Assembly: GCA_040954595.2 (NCBI GenBank)
Contig: CM082587.2
Coordinates: 10,478,001 to 10,542,000 of the forward strand
Source of the DNA: Balanoglossus misakiensis
Lineage: Eukaryota > Hemichordata
Length of the DNA: 64,000 nt
Direction: 5' to 3'
The notes under the pieces are model-generated. The model saw nothing but the letters and a program-made list of their open reading frames with translations, had not been told where the DNA came from and did no database searches. The position numbers and the translations under genes are program-made. Shown here piece by piece: positions 9,357 to 18,808 of the stretch (position 1 is its first letter; each line of letters opens with the position of its first letter).

Positions 9357-9586
9357 TGTTAAGGGGGGAAATTATAGGAAAGCACACACCAGCCAACGGT
9401 ATCGTTTCAGTCAGTATATTCTGGAAAACGGGAACTCGTAACGTCAACATGTACACAAGGGAACTCGCCCCAAAACACCACACACAAAAGCAATAATTCC
9501 GCCCGACTCAAGAGGGCGCCTGAACACGCGAGGTCAGGGGTCAAGTCCTTTCAACAAGTCCAATGTTTATAATCGTACCCTTATCA
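9357..9586 (-). repeat. 5' LTR of the gypsy element
   Basis: Same 230 bp as the left LTR. On the minus strand it contains an ATTATAAACA stretch (9572-9563) shortly after its start, a candidate TATA box for element transcription. Confidence 0.95.
9565..9571 (-). promoter_or_regulatory. Candidate TATA box in the gypsy 5' LTR
   Basis: TATAAAC on the minus strand, near the 5' edge of the LTR. Position is plausible for a compact LTR promoter, but this is motif evidence only. Confidence 0.35.
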
Positions 9587-9840
9587 CTTTCATGGCGAAA
9601 TTTGCGACATCGCCCAAACGCCATTTTACGTCGGTAACGCACGTCCCCAGGACGAGTGACACTTTTCGATCGATAATATCTCGAATGTTCGACCGACTTT
9701 TGAAACATGAAGAGCCAGACATTAGGTTTCTCTGTCATCTAAAACGCATACTCTGATTTGGTAGCGATTCTCTTCGTAATAGTTGCCAAATGGCAGTGGG
9801 CTGAAAATTCGTTTCATACCCTGTATATATGTGTACTCAC

Positions 9841-10624
9841 GTACACAGATCAGTTGCGGGCGCGCACGCATGCGTAGACATCGCCTTTACTGCTCAAGAC
9901 GAGATCGTATACATGTACACACGGTGCCTATCCCCTATTAGATACGCGTACGGTGTGGTTTTGCACATAAAGTTAACACTGACCTAGCTTTAGTGCATTT
10001 CTCGTCCACACCAAACAAACCCATGAAATATTTTATTCTTTGTTCATTGAGGACGTCGCGTTTATGATAAGTTTATTAATATCTATACACTTTATTGTTC
10101 CATGGCGATATATGTGTACTCACGTACACAGATCAGTTGCGGGCGCGCACGCACGCGTAGACATCGCCTTTACTGCTCAAGAGGAGATCGTGTACACACG
10201 GTGCCTATCCCCTATAGAGGTACGCGTACGGTGTGGTTTTGCACATAAAGTTAACACTGACCTACCTTTAGTGCATTTCTCGTCCACACCAAACAAACCC
10301 ATGAAATATTTTATTCTTTGTTCATTTAGGACGTCGCGTTTATGATAAGTTTATTAATATCTATACACTTTATTGTTCCATGACGCCCGTGCGTAGAGCA
10401 GACCAGTTGCGGGCGCGCACGCATGCGTAGACATCGCCTATCCCCTATAGAGGTACGCGTACAGTGTGGTTTTGCACATAAAGTTAACACTGACCCAGCT
10501 TTATTGCCGTTCTCGTCCACACCAAACAAACCCACGAAATATCGTATTCTTTGTTCGTTGAGGACGTCGCGTTTATGCTAAGTTTATTAATATCTATACA
10601 CTTTATTGTCCCATGACGCCCGTG
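9841..10624. repeat. Three tandem right-end units
   Basis: Units at about 9841-10123, 10124-10394 and 10395-10624 each run from CAGTTGCGGGCGCGCACGC to the inverted terminal sequence ACTTTATTGTYCCATG. The second and third end in the full GACGCCCGTG; the first has only a partial terminus. This is internal amplification of the right end. Frames across it (for example around 10,040-10,345) are not credible genes. Confidence 0.8.
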
Positions 10625-10631
10625 GCTAGAC

Positions 10632-11378
10632 AGGAAGCGAAAACTCGTTCAAGCGCAGTAACACTCAACGACTGTTCTCGTCCGTTCGATTTGCTGTGAC
10701 CGTTTGACCAGCAGGAGCTCAGACAACAGTCATTACGCAGAGAAACCCCAAATGCATTTTATCAGTCCTAAACTAATAAAAAAATCTCACAAATAAGAAT
10801 CAAAACTGACTGTATAATTTTCATTGCATAATCAGTGTCACAATAAAAAGTAATTAGGGCCTAGACCTTCAATAAAAAGTGTCGAAGTGATCAAGGGAGG
10901 GAGGTGAAAATTTTGCCGCGGCCCTACTGTTCCGGGACCTGGTTTACACTAGGAAACTGGAATGGCAAAAACGATATTGTGGATACTGTAAAGGGAATAT
11001 TTTCGTAATATTATCTGCACTTTCCTCCCCGAGACGTGTGAATAAAACGGAGTAATCGGGCAACCTTGAGAAATCAACGCATGTCATAGAAAATCGAATC
11101 GACGCGTCAGCGTTTGTCTTCGAACACACATAAGAACAAAGCATTGCGCCCCAGGGCGCGATTTTTTGTCAAACATCGATTAAAATGTGCTAGATTTTCG
11201 TCGTAAAACCTTCACTTAAGGGACATTTCAGTGAATTAAACCCCCAAATATAAATTCTACAACTTCTTAAAATGATAAATTTGAAATCTTGTAAAAAAAA
11301 AAAATAATTTTTATTATAACTGGCCAAAGGCAAAAGTTGACGACAAATTTTAACACACAAAAAAGAAAAACTACAAAC
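10632..11378 (-). other. Remainder of first intron of the SAP/SWIM-type gene
   Basis: Starts right of the composite element's target duplication and runs to the donor GTTTGT at 11378. AT-rich, no supported exon. The donor is weaker than the others in this gene (AAG|GTTTGT). Confidence 0.5.
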
Positions 11379-11620
11379 CTTCTCCTTTTCAAATCGCTCT
11401 CCCGACAAAATTCTTCTCTTTCAAGTGGTAGCCGTCTCTCAGATGCCGTCTTGCACAGTTCTTCTAACTCGTGCTTCCTGTATTTGTACGCGTTTACCCC
11501 CCGATCCCTCAAATATTTTTTCAATTCAGCGACCGACTTTTTGCCTGACGTCAACGCCATTGTTCGATATCTTACGCAATCGTTTGTCCTACCTTGCGGT
11601 CGGTCGCTCACTTCGGACAT
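11379..11620 (-). CDS. First coding exon of SAP/SWIM-type gene
   Basis: Opens at ATG 11620 (an internal ATG at 11560 is an alternative start and lies just before the conserved part). It encodes S-V-A-E-L-K-K-Y-L-R-D-R-G-V followed by H-E-L-E-E-L-C-K-T-A, which has the helix-turn-helix spacing of a SAP motif (a short DNA/RNA-binding module), then a charged tail. The exon ends with two bases (AG) before donor GTTTGT; these join the A at 1917 to make an Arg codon, linking to the exon 9.46 kb away in frame. The rest of the gene carries a SWIM finger. Proteins with this SAP-then-SWIM order are common and uncharacterised in marine invertebrates; many also carry a YqaJ-like nuclease further on, which would lie outside the window. 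The SAP assignment is by motif shape only. Confidence 0.7.
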
Positions 11621-11695
11621 CGTATACCACTGATACGATGGACCAACTGTCTTGTCATGATAAATCGTGTAAAGAACGCAGTAAACTGAATGCTA

Positions 11696-11702
11696 CTTTA
11701 TA
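11696..11702 (-). promoter_or_regulatory. Candidate TATA box for the SAP/SWIM-type gene
   Basis: Minus-strand TATAAAG about 76 bp upstream of the ATG at 11620, a workable distance for a start site near 11,670 and a short leader. Confidence 0.45.
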
Positions 11703-12232
11703 CAGTATACTATAGTATTTCGAGTCAATTTCCCGATCCAGTATGCCTCCATAGGTGCCCCAAATTGAGAAAGATCGCGCGTTTTTCCGACGTTTAATGT
11801 GCATCACATTCACAACGATATTTTTGAAATCTAGGCTATATTTACCCAGGTCGATTTTCATGAAGTAATTTCACATCTGCACGTCGTATGTTACAGTAAA
11901 TAAGACGTTAGCATAGTGCGAACGTCGAAAGAAGAGTGCATGCGTTGGAATGCGGAACTACGTGACTATCTGTCACTCTCTCTTGCACTAACTGTGAAAT
12001 TTCCGCAAATAATGGTTTTTAAATTCTTTAGACACAACGAAATAACATTTCCGTGTAGTAATTTTAAGAACTGGAGGCTGTATTTTGCATGAAATAGTGC
12101 GAACGCGCAGACTACGAATGCACATGTGATCTGCCTCCCCTGGGATCCATCACAGCTCTGCTCACATGGTAGGAAGGCAGGTTCTCTCTGACGCGCGCAC
12201 ATACTATCTGACCTTGCGCGGTTGCTAAGGCC
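11703..12232. other. Upstream region, no gene seen
   Basis: Mixed-composition sequence between the TATA candidate and the CpG-containing palindrome region. The open frames here lack splice borders or family motifs. Confidence 0.4.
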
Positions 12233-12269
12233 ATTGCGCATGCTCAGATATGAACTCTCGCGAGAGTTC
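12233..12269. promoter_or_regulatory. CpG-type promoter motifs: NRF1-like site and TCTCGCGAGA palindrome
   Basis: GAACTCTCGCGAGAGTTC (12252-12269) is a perfect 18-bp palindrome whose centre, TCTCGCGAGA, is a known element of TATA-less, often bidirectional, vertebrate promoters. Just before it is TTGCGCATGC, close to the NRF1 site. It could serve the SAP/SWIM-type gene to the left or an unidentified transcript to the right. Function here is inferred from motif only. Confidence 0.4.
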
Positions 12270-13035
12270 TACTATTCGGGAATCAGGAATTGGGATAGGC
12301 ATGAAGAACATTTCTACTACAAAAACTGGAGAGGGCGGGGGGGATTGGGGGGGGGCTTTTCAGTTTAGTCACGGTCCTTGGTTTTGGCCTTCGGCTTTAC
12401 TAGAAAAGCCAAAAACCACAATGCCAAAGGCTAACTCGTCGAAGCACCTGGTACGTCTATGGCAGAAGTCAGTATTTACATGTTCTGACTCGGTACACGC
12501 GATGCAGTTGCCAAGAGATTCCCAGAGGAATACCATGATGATGAACGGCTCGGGCGTCTTCGTGTGCACGAAGACACGAGTTTGGCTTCATTGACCCTGT
12601 CTCATTCTTTGCTTTTCATACGCATAAGGACATTTCCTATATTTTCTACCCATTTAATAGTTGTGTGTTTTTCCAGCTGATGAAAAGTCGACCTAAGCTT
12701 TTGTTTTATCACTTACTGTGGTTTTATAGGGATGTTGTGATTGAAAAAGTGGCACATTCGGGTTGTTACCTTATACTTAATAATTTCGCCATTTCTATTG
12801 GAGCAGGCTACACCGAACTTGAACCAATTTGCAGCCGTGATGGTCGGACCAATGTCCGACAAAGTTTAGGCACGTCAAGCTTATGCCTTCCTGGGTCGCC
12901 CGACAAGAATGAACTTCTATTTTAACGATAGGGCATATTCCAATCGATACCCGCCGTATCAGTCACGCAATAATGAACACGAAATCCAGATACCCAAAAA
13001 TGATGTTTCACTAGACACGGGAGGAGTGCTGTTTA
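12270..13035. other. No supported gene
   Basis: A frame open on the plus strand from 12,250 to 12,594 (114 codons) starts inside the palindrome but shows no family resemblance or splice signal; it is left unassigned. It includes a G-run near 12,335. The rest is AT-rich. Confidence 0.4.
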
Positions 13036-13679
13036 GGGACCGTTCAGGTTTTACGGCCGGGGGCCGGCAAAATCCAGGGGGGGGGGGGGTCACTTACATT
13101 TTGAAGTCCAAAAGGGGGGTCATCTGTTTTTTTTAAACGTTTAGGGGGGTGTCACATACTTTTGCCACCGAACATTTGCTTTTGAGTCCACAAAATTGCA
13201 GTTTAGCGCCCTTTATTTTACAAAATTTTCTAATGTGGGAGAGGGACACCCTCTCCCACGCGCACCCCCTTCATTCTCCGCCACATTTCATTTTGGGCTG
13301 GTTTGTCTAGTATACCAGAGCAGACTTCTTGCCACCCCAAACCAACCGATGATAATATTTAACAAAGTAAATACATAAAGGAGAAAAATAGTTTAAACCA
13401 TTTCACATAACTGATAGTTTCGCGCCGCATCTTCTATATACTAGAAGTTTTATAAATGATGTCATCACGAAGATGACGCCAAATCTTCTAACTTTGAGTG
13501 GAGTGGCACAAAGTAAATTGGTCCTCCCAAACATTGAGATAATATGCTTTTGAGTTCATTAAAATGCAACTTCATCATTTTTGCTCCTGGGTGAAGGGGG
13601 GGGGGGGGTCAGCCTGATTTTGAAAACCGATGACACAAACTTGCCGCCCCCCCCCCGGCCGTAAAAACTGAACGGTCCC
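13036..13679. mobile_element. G-run MITE, copy 1 (distinct termini)
   Basis: Inverted termini GGGACCGTTCAGGTTTTACG (left) and the near-complement of it at 13,655-13,679, flanked by TTA and TAA (shared TA). Just inside both ends lie G or C runs of 9 or more. The core (13,180-13,600) contains AGTTTAGCGCCCTTTATTTT, a GGCTGGTTTGTCTAG stretch and a TCATTAAAATGCA stretch, which recur in the elements at 38,169 and 44,241. It encodes nothing. Confidence 0.75.
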
Positions 13680-16600
13680 TAATAGTACCAACAGGCAATT
13701 AAAGGTATACGGTCACCTATAGTTACCATGGCAAATTGAGATCTAGCCAATCACAGATTTTATGTGGGTGGCACACGCGAAAAAAGAGCGCCGCCATATT
13801 TTCTCATCTCAGCCATATGTGGGCCTATGTAAGTGTATACCTTTAACCACCTCATGTCATTTACAGAATTGGAACACCCTAAAGAATACCATGCAGACAA
13901 TGTCACGTGTTGTTCCATGACCAACCAAACAACAAACTCATGTCCAAATCAATTAAATTCCAAAGAATGCTCCAAATATCTTTGCAGAATTGCCACGCAA
14001 GTCGAGCATACTTAAGCACTCTGCATAACTGAAACATAAAATCCAAGCTTTTTACAATACAACAATAAACATTCTGATCGAATTAATGACCAAATAAAAC
14101 GAAAAACACAACTCGACCCACAAAAAGTATACGAAGCGCTTTTAATCGTTCATTAATGTTTGATCTCGAGGAGACGTGTTAAAAAATCCGCTATGAAAAG
14201 CAGGGGAGAACAATAACCTATTTTTACCAGGTAAACAGACACCAGGTAAAAATCCACCCATGCTTCCAGACCGCTCTAGGATAGTGATCCATCCAATGAA
14301 ACTGTATCTCTTTAACTTTAATTTGCAAACTCGTGGAATTGATCATTTTATAAATCGCTCCCTTTTGACGTTTTCTCTGTGGTTTGTTTATACGAAATGT
14401 TGCCTGTGCCAAATCTGTCCTCTGATACTGTCACTTGTATTAGAGTTCGAATTACACAGAAGTACAGTACAACGTTTTGAAGAAGTCAGAAATTTTTCGT
14501 GGGAACGGTGATATACTTAGGCCACACTCGAGCTAAAAACAAAGGTCAAAAGTCTATATTTTATCAAAAATGTCTTGGACGCACTAACATCTACAGGATG
14601 TGGAAGGGGCGAGTCAAAACCGCGATCTACAACTGTGCCCCCCCCCCCCGGCTGTCTTGCTTCTATTTGGAGTGTCAATATGTGATTTAGCGTTGTTTGC
14701 GGCAGAGACTAAGCTTTGTTCTTGTTTCACTCCATTTGCTGCATTGTGCTGTGCTCTGGTATTTCTCCAGGGTCTACGGTTACACTATAGGCTGATTAGT
14801 CGTATCTTTACTACACAGACTAAAAACGTCGAAGCTTTATGTCTGTGCTTTTTATGAACAAGCATCGTCCGATTCGAACACGACTCATCGTCAGTAACTA
14901 TGTTTATTTCGCCCTTGGAGACCTCCCCTGGCCTCGTTAGGATGACTGTTACCAGGACTACCTTAAACCAATCTTTTCGAACCGGACGGTACACACGACA
15001 TGTCTATGTTAATTGTCCAGGTACCAGAGTGTACGTGTGGGTTCCCTAAACCACTCATTGGCGGCCGGTCCCTGTCCGAATAAACACGTTTGACAGACAA
15101 AAAATGATGAACAAGTGGCTTATTTCAATACTTCGTTAACTAGACGGCTGAACTCTGAATGTTGATTCAGCAAAAAAATGTGTTTACGGCAAGGTTTCGA
15201 TCAATACGACACATTTACCATTGAAAACGCCTTAAGTAAGAAAAGAAGCGATTGAGCGGAAGTGATCGATGGGGGCGTTTGACCATCAATCAAAACCACG
15301 CCCAGGTGTATGTGAACGGCCGAAGCAGTGTAACGTTTCACATTCCGTGCAACGTCCGACACTGTGTGAGAGCGGTTGCTGTCGGGTGGCTTGACCTAAT
15401 TATCGTACATTGATATGCATTTGACACCTCACTACCTGTTTTCTCAATATTGCTAAAACTTTGCGTTGAAATATCACTGAAATGTTGATGATCCACGCAC
15501 AAGTCGTCTACCCCGGCACGAAAAGCTTCTTATACAAGAAAACTAATTGCATATGACCACCAAGGTCATACCGCAAGGTGTGTCTAAATGTCAAGGAAGG
15601 ACACTTGGGTCAAGAACGACCATGACGGAGGAAAAACCGACAAGTCATTGTGTAACCTGTTTACTTGCCAATAGTCAAACGTCAAAATTTACTCTCAACT
15701 TGGTTGCAGATCGAGTCTCCCGAATTTCCAACTTTTATGATTGGGTAAATACCGATATGCGACTGGTATGCGACGCGTTGACGACGCAAAGATTTTGTTG
15801 AAATCAAATGGTTTGTCAAATGTCATCTCACAGTGGAGATACCGTGGTCATCTGACATGAAAGGGTTCGATTGGGTCTGACCGCCGTCGTTCATCCATGC
15901 TTAGAAAGCTGCCATCATGGTACAAAGTAAAACCAAGGTCAAACCTTACTGAACACATGCATGAAGAAATATTTCTCCCTGTCTGTGTACTGTATACGTA
16001 CCATGATTGCCATGGTTACAAACGTCCACGTGAGAGAGAGTGCATTTTACATCTGTCTTTTCAATTTTGTTGCTTTTTTACTATTCGGAATGATGGAGTC
16101 GAAACGAAAACTTTTTGCTTCAGGTGGACCCAAGGGAAATACCTTACTTGTGACTTTTTTCATGACCCTAAAAAGACGCCGAAATTAATGTGGCTGAGGT
16201 CACTCAGGACGACGGAATGGTTGAGCGATTTTCTTTTATGAGCTCCCACTAGTATTTGTTTTATTGTTTCGGCAGTGTGTCGCGTTATTCGAGCAATCTG
16301 CTGTCTGAAAACGAACGGTTTTCAAAGTTTATAACAGAAGAACAGGGGTTTAAGCATAAAAGGTCCTGTTGTCTCCCTCGCTGTGTTTGTGTCACTGTGT
16401 CTTTGACGTCTGACTGACTGATTAACTGGCTGACTGACTTACTGACTGTCTGTCAACGTCTGTCTGTCTGCCCCTCTCTCTGAGAGAGAGAGTGAGCGAG
16501 CGAGCGAGCGACCGATGAGTGTCTCTACTGATGACTGTCGCTCTGTCTGTCTGCCTGTGTCTGTCTGCCACTCTGCCTGTTTCACTCTGTCTCTCCTAAT

Positions 16601-17224
16601 TTCTTTAAAATTAGGGATATGCTATTAATGCCATATGAACGTCAGACAAGACGGAAACTTTTTATTCTCAAAACTGTCTGTTGTTTGCTGTTAAATATTG
16701 CAAAAGGTTAAGGGCCCTTTTCGCACGAGACACATGGCTTTGCAGCCGTAGGTCCCAATGTCATAACGATTACCCGAACTACCCTAATTTTAGCCCGCCG
16801 ACCCAAAACAGTTTAGATCTTCGTAAACCGGAAGTAAAAATAACGATGTCAAATATACAACAATTCATGAAAATTGCGAGAATCACGCAAGAACTATGAT
16901 CTCATTCTTCTACACTACGATGGCCAAAGATATAAAAAATTGAAAAATAAAAAAATGTCCCTTTCTACCTACACTATTTTTGAAAACCATGTAATCGAAA
17001 TAGCACATATTAGTTTTTTGGCCTAAGACATATCCAATTTCCCAACTGAACATGACACGTGATCAAGCATTTTCGACTTATCAGATGCAATCGCTGAACA
17101 CCTCACACTGAGCGAGGTTTTGTCTTTTTGTGTATGCGCCCTTTGTATTTGTGCGTGACATGACCAAGCCTTGTTAGGATTTCCCGTAAAATTCTACTCA
17201 AATGATGTATACTTTCATACTTAC
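13680..17224. other. Long stretch without a supported gene
   Basis: Contains C-runs near 14,638, a CpG-containing segment around 15,040-15,330, a low-complexity CTGT/GAGC stretch at 16,400-16,600, and scattered open frames under 120 codons without motifs. The missing 3' exons of the C-type lectin gene would be expected to the left of 17,225, but I could not find one by eye. Confidence 0.35.
16400..16600. repeat. Low-complexity CTGT/CTGA and GAGC-rich stretch
   Basis: Imperfect runs of CTGACTGA, CTGTCTGT, GAGAGAGA and GAGCGAGCGAGC. Confidence 0.8.
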
Positions 17225-17306
17225 GACTGACAGGTATTTTCAGCGTTGCCAGCTGATTGTTTGTCAGGTACCGCTTTATAACAAGACGCCCCTCTGAGTT
17301 GATAAC
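17225..17306 (-). CDS. C-type lectin domain exon (second found)
   Basis: A minus-strand acceptor ACATTGCAG (AG at 17308-17307) and strong donor GTAAGTAT (from 17224) bound an 82-nt exon. Read in the phase set by the exon at 18,006-18,063 it encodes G-Y-Q-L-R-G-A-S-C-Y-K then A-E-N-T-C-Q, which continues the C-P-E of the previous exon. The pattern C-P-x-G-Y...C-Y-K...A...C is the classic start of a C-type lectin-like domain, with its first two cysteines forming the N-terminal hairpin disulfide of long-form domains. Such domains bind carbohydrate or other ligands in secreted or surface proteins. In the other open frame it would read as an unrelated peptide; phase and motif favour the lectin frame. 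No further exon of the domain was found. Confidence 0.72.
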
Positions 17307-17369
17307 CTGCAATGTAACATCATTCAATTGGTCTAGTCATGTTAGCATTAGTAAAATGCTTCAAAAGTG

Positions 17370-17668
17370 TTAAAGGGACATGATACAAGACACCGTTTAT
17401 GTTAGTGAATGAACGTTCAACCACACACAACTTCCATCCCTCTTGTATGATACGAGAGTAAAAACTCGCCCGAAATGAATAAATGGTAGAGACCGTTTAT
17501 TCATTTTGGCGACTTTTTAAAACTCTCGTGTCTATACAAGCGGAGTGGAAGGTGTGTATGGTTGAACGTTGATTCACTATATCCACATGTAGAATAATAT
17601 AAACGCAGTCTTGTATCAAACATAATTAATGGAAAAAGGGCAGCGAGAGAGAGACTTTGTCCCTTTAA
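17370..17668. mobile_element. Palindromic foldback MITE, copy 1
   Basis: Ends TTAAAGGGAC and GTCCCTTTAA; most of its 299 bp is an imperfect inverted repeat (GAACGTTCAACCACACACA... against ...TGTGTATGGTTGAACGTT). Lies between the two lectin exons, hence in their intron. The coding frame on it is spurious. Confidence 0.85.
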
Positions 17669-18005
17669 TGAATACAGCCACAATGTTCTGTTTATATCTA
17701 CTGACGGACCAGGCATGGATTGTCACGTTTAATTCTTTGAAACGATTGGTCCTCTGAAGAAATCTGAGCACTCATCTACTCAGTTTGCTTATTTTTTCTT
17801 CCTCCACCAGTCAGTGGTATCGTCCGATTTGAAACTCCACTCTAAGCCTCTTTCTGAATGGCTCTTTAAGTTGTGATCTGTAAGTCTTAAACCTTTCATC
17901 ACCCCCCCCCCCCCGTTTCCTCTTTAGAGGTCCAACATTACCATAGAAAACAATTGGTTTGGACTGAACCATGTTGGTGAAAGGGCTAGGGTCAATTCAA
18001 CTTAC

Positions 18006-18063
18006 CTTCTGGACATTCATATTTCACAAAGGGTGTTCCAAACAGTGCTCCAAGATCCAATTG
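18006..18063 (-). CDS. C-type lectin gene exon just before the domain
   Basis: A 58-nt minus-strand exon with acceptor TTTTTTTGTCACAG (AG at 18065-18064) and donor GTAAGT (from 18005). It encodes a short hydrophobic-polar linker ending F-V-K-Y-E-C-P-E plus one base; that base and the first two of the exon at 17,306 make a Gly codon, giving the C-P-E-G-Y junction typical at the beginning of C-type lectin domains. Upstream exons (signal peptide or other domains) would lie to the right and are not identified. Confidence 0.7.
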
Positions 18064-18479
18064 CTGTGACAAAAAAACAATAAGTTAGCTGCCAGTACAC
18101 TCAATGATGTACGCGCAGAACGTCAACTGGTAAACTGTGCGCCTGTGTCTCTTCCCATAGGAGTACATGGAGAATAGCTAGAAAACTCACTTCTACTATT
18201 GTCATTTTCATGAAATTTTACACATAGCTCCGACAAATCAAAATAAATTCACCACGCTCTATTTTGAGATAAACTTTGTTCAATATTGTATCCATAGACA
18301 AACCATTGGTAGAAAATGCTGACCGTCAGCAGTTTTCTTCAATTATCGACTAAATTCACGGCCTTGTTTAAAGTCGAAAACAAGTACCCAAAATGGATTT
18401 TCATTATACATACAAATCAGAAACGAAAATCCACGATTAAAAGAAATGACAATGCTTTCAATTTTACTGATCGTACATC
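18064..18479. other. Intron or intergenic repeat sequence
   Basis: Contains a dispersed repeat (about 18,170-18,330: TTCTACTATTGTCATTTT... TTTTGAGATAAACTT) that recurs at 23,040-23,240 and inverted at 23,700-23,830. No gene seen. Confidence 0.5.
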
Positions 18480-18808
18480 CTTAACTCGCTGCCCTTTTCC
18501 ATGTTTGATACAAAACACTGCTTATGTTAATGTAAATGTGGATATATAGTGATGCAACGTTCAACCGCACACACCTTCCATCCCGCATGTAGACACGAGA
18601 GCGAAAACTCGCCAAACTGAAAAATCGGTCTCTACCATTTATTCATTTTGGGCGAGTTTTTACTCTCATATCATACAAGCAGGATGGAAGTTGTGTGTGG
18701 TTGAACGTTCATTCACTACATATACACATGCCCATTAATATAAACGGTGTCTTGTATCAAACATAATTAATGGAAAAGGGCGACGAGAGAGAGAGTTTGT
18801 CCCTTTAA
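18480..18808. mobile_element. Palindromic foldback MITE, copy 2
   Basis: Same family as 17,370-17,668 (shared GGTTGAACGTTCATTCACTA and TTGTCCCTTTAA end). Its left end is partly deleted relative to the right. Confidence 0.8.

Larger units (their letters stand above)
4177..9586 (-). mobile_element. Full-length Ty3/gypsy LTR retrotransposon
   Basis: A 5,410-bp element transcribed leftward. It has two 230-bp LTRs that I read as identical, a primer binding site next to the right LTR, a polypurine tract next to the left LTR, and gag, protease and RT-RNase H-integrase frames in Ty3/gypsy order (integrase after RNase H). A 4-bp CTTT direct repeat flanks it (4173-4176 and 9587-9590). The paralogous unit A shows the unoccupied site. 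No envelope-like frame is present between the integrase stop and the polypurine tract. Identical LTRs point to a recent insertion. Confidence 0.95.
3492..9842. repeat. Internal unit B, split by the gypsy element
   Basis: Unit B repeats unit A closely. Its sequence stops at 4,176 and resumes at 9,587, where unit A reads straight through (…TATACCTTTCA…), giving a pre-insertion reference for the gypsy insertion. A small number of substitutions and short indels separate A and B. Confidence 0.85.
2498..10624. mobile_element. Non-autonomous hAT-like composite element, host of a nested gypsy insertion
   Basis: The left end starts CACGGGCGTCATGGAACAAT and the right end is its near-exact inverted copy (one mismatch in the first 20 bases), with further diverged inverted similarity over about 100 bp. 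It is flanked by a 7-bp direct repeat GCTAGAC (2491-2497 and 10625-10631). The CA...TG ends, the length of the target duplication and its CTAGA core resemble hAT elements, which normally make 8-bp duplications; the superfamily call is therefore tentative. Inside are two tandem copies of a unit about 990 bp long that each begin with the terminal sequence (2498 and 3492), and three tandem copies of a 230-283-bp unit at the right. No transposase frame is present. Without the gypsy insertion the element is about 2.7 kb. It lies in the first intron of the SAP/SWIM-type gene. Confidence 0.7.

Noticed and set aside
17103-17327. 74-codon minus-strand frame covering the lectin exon
   Set aside because: It reads in a different frame from the one set by the splice phase; the lectin frame has the family motif.
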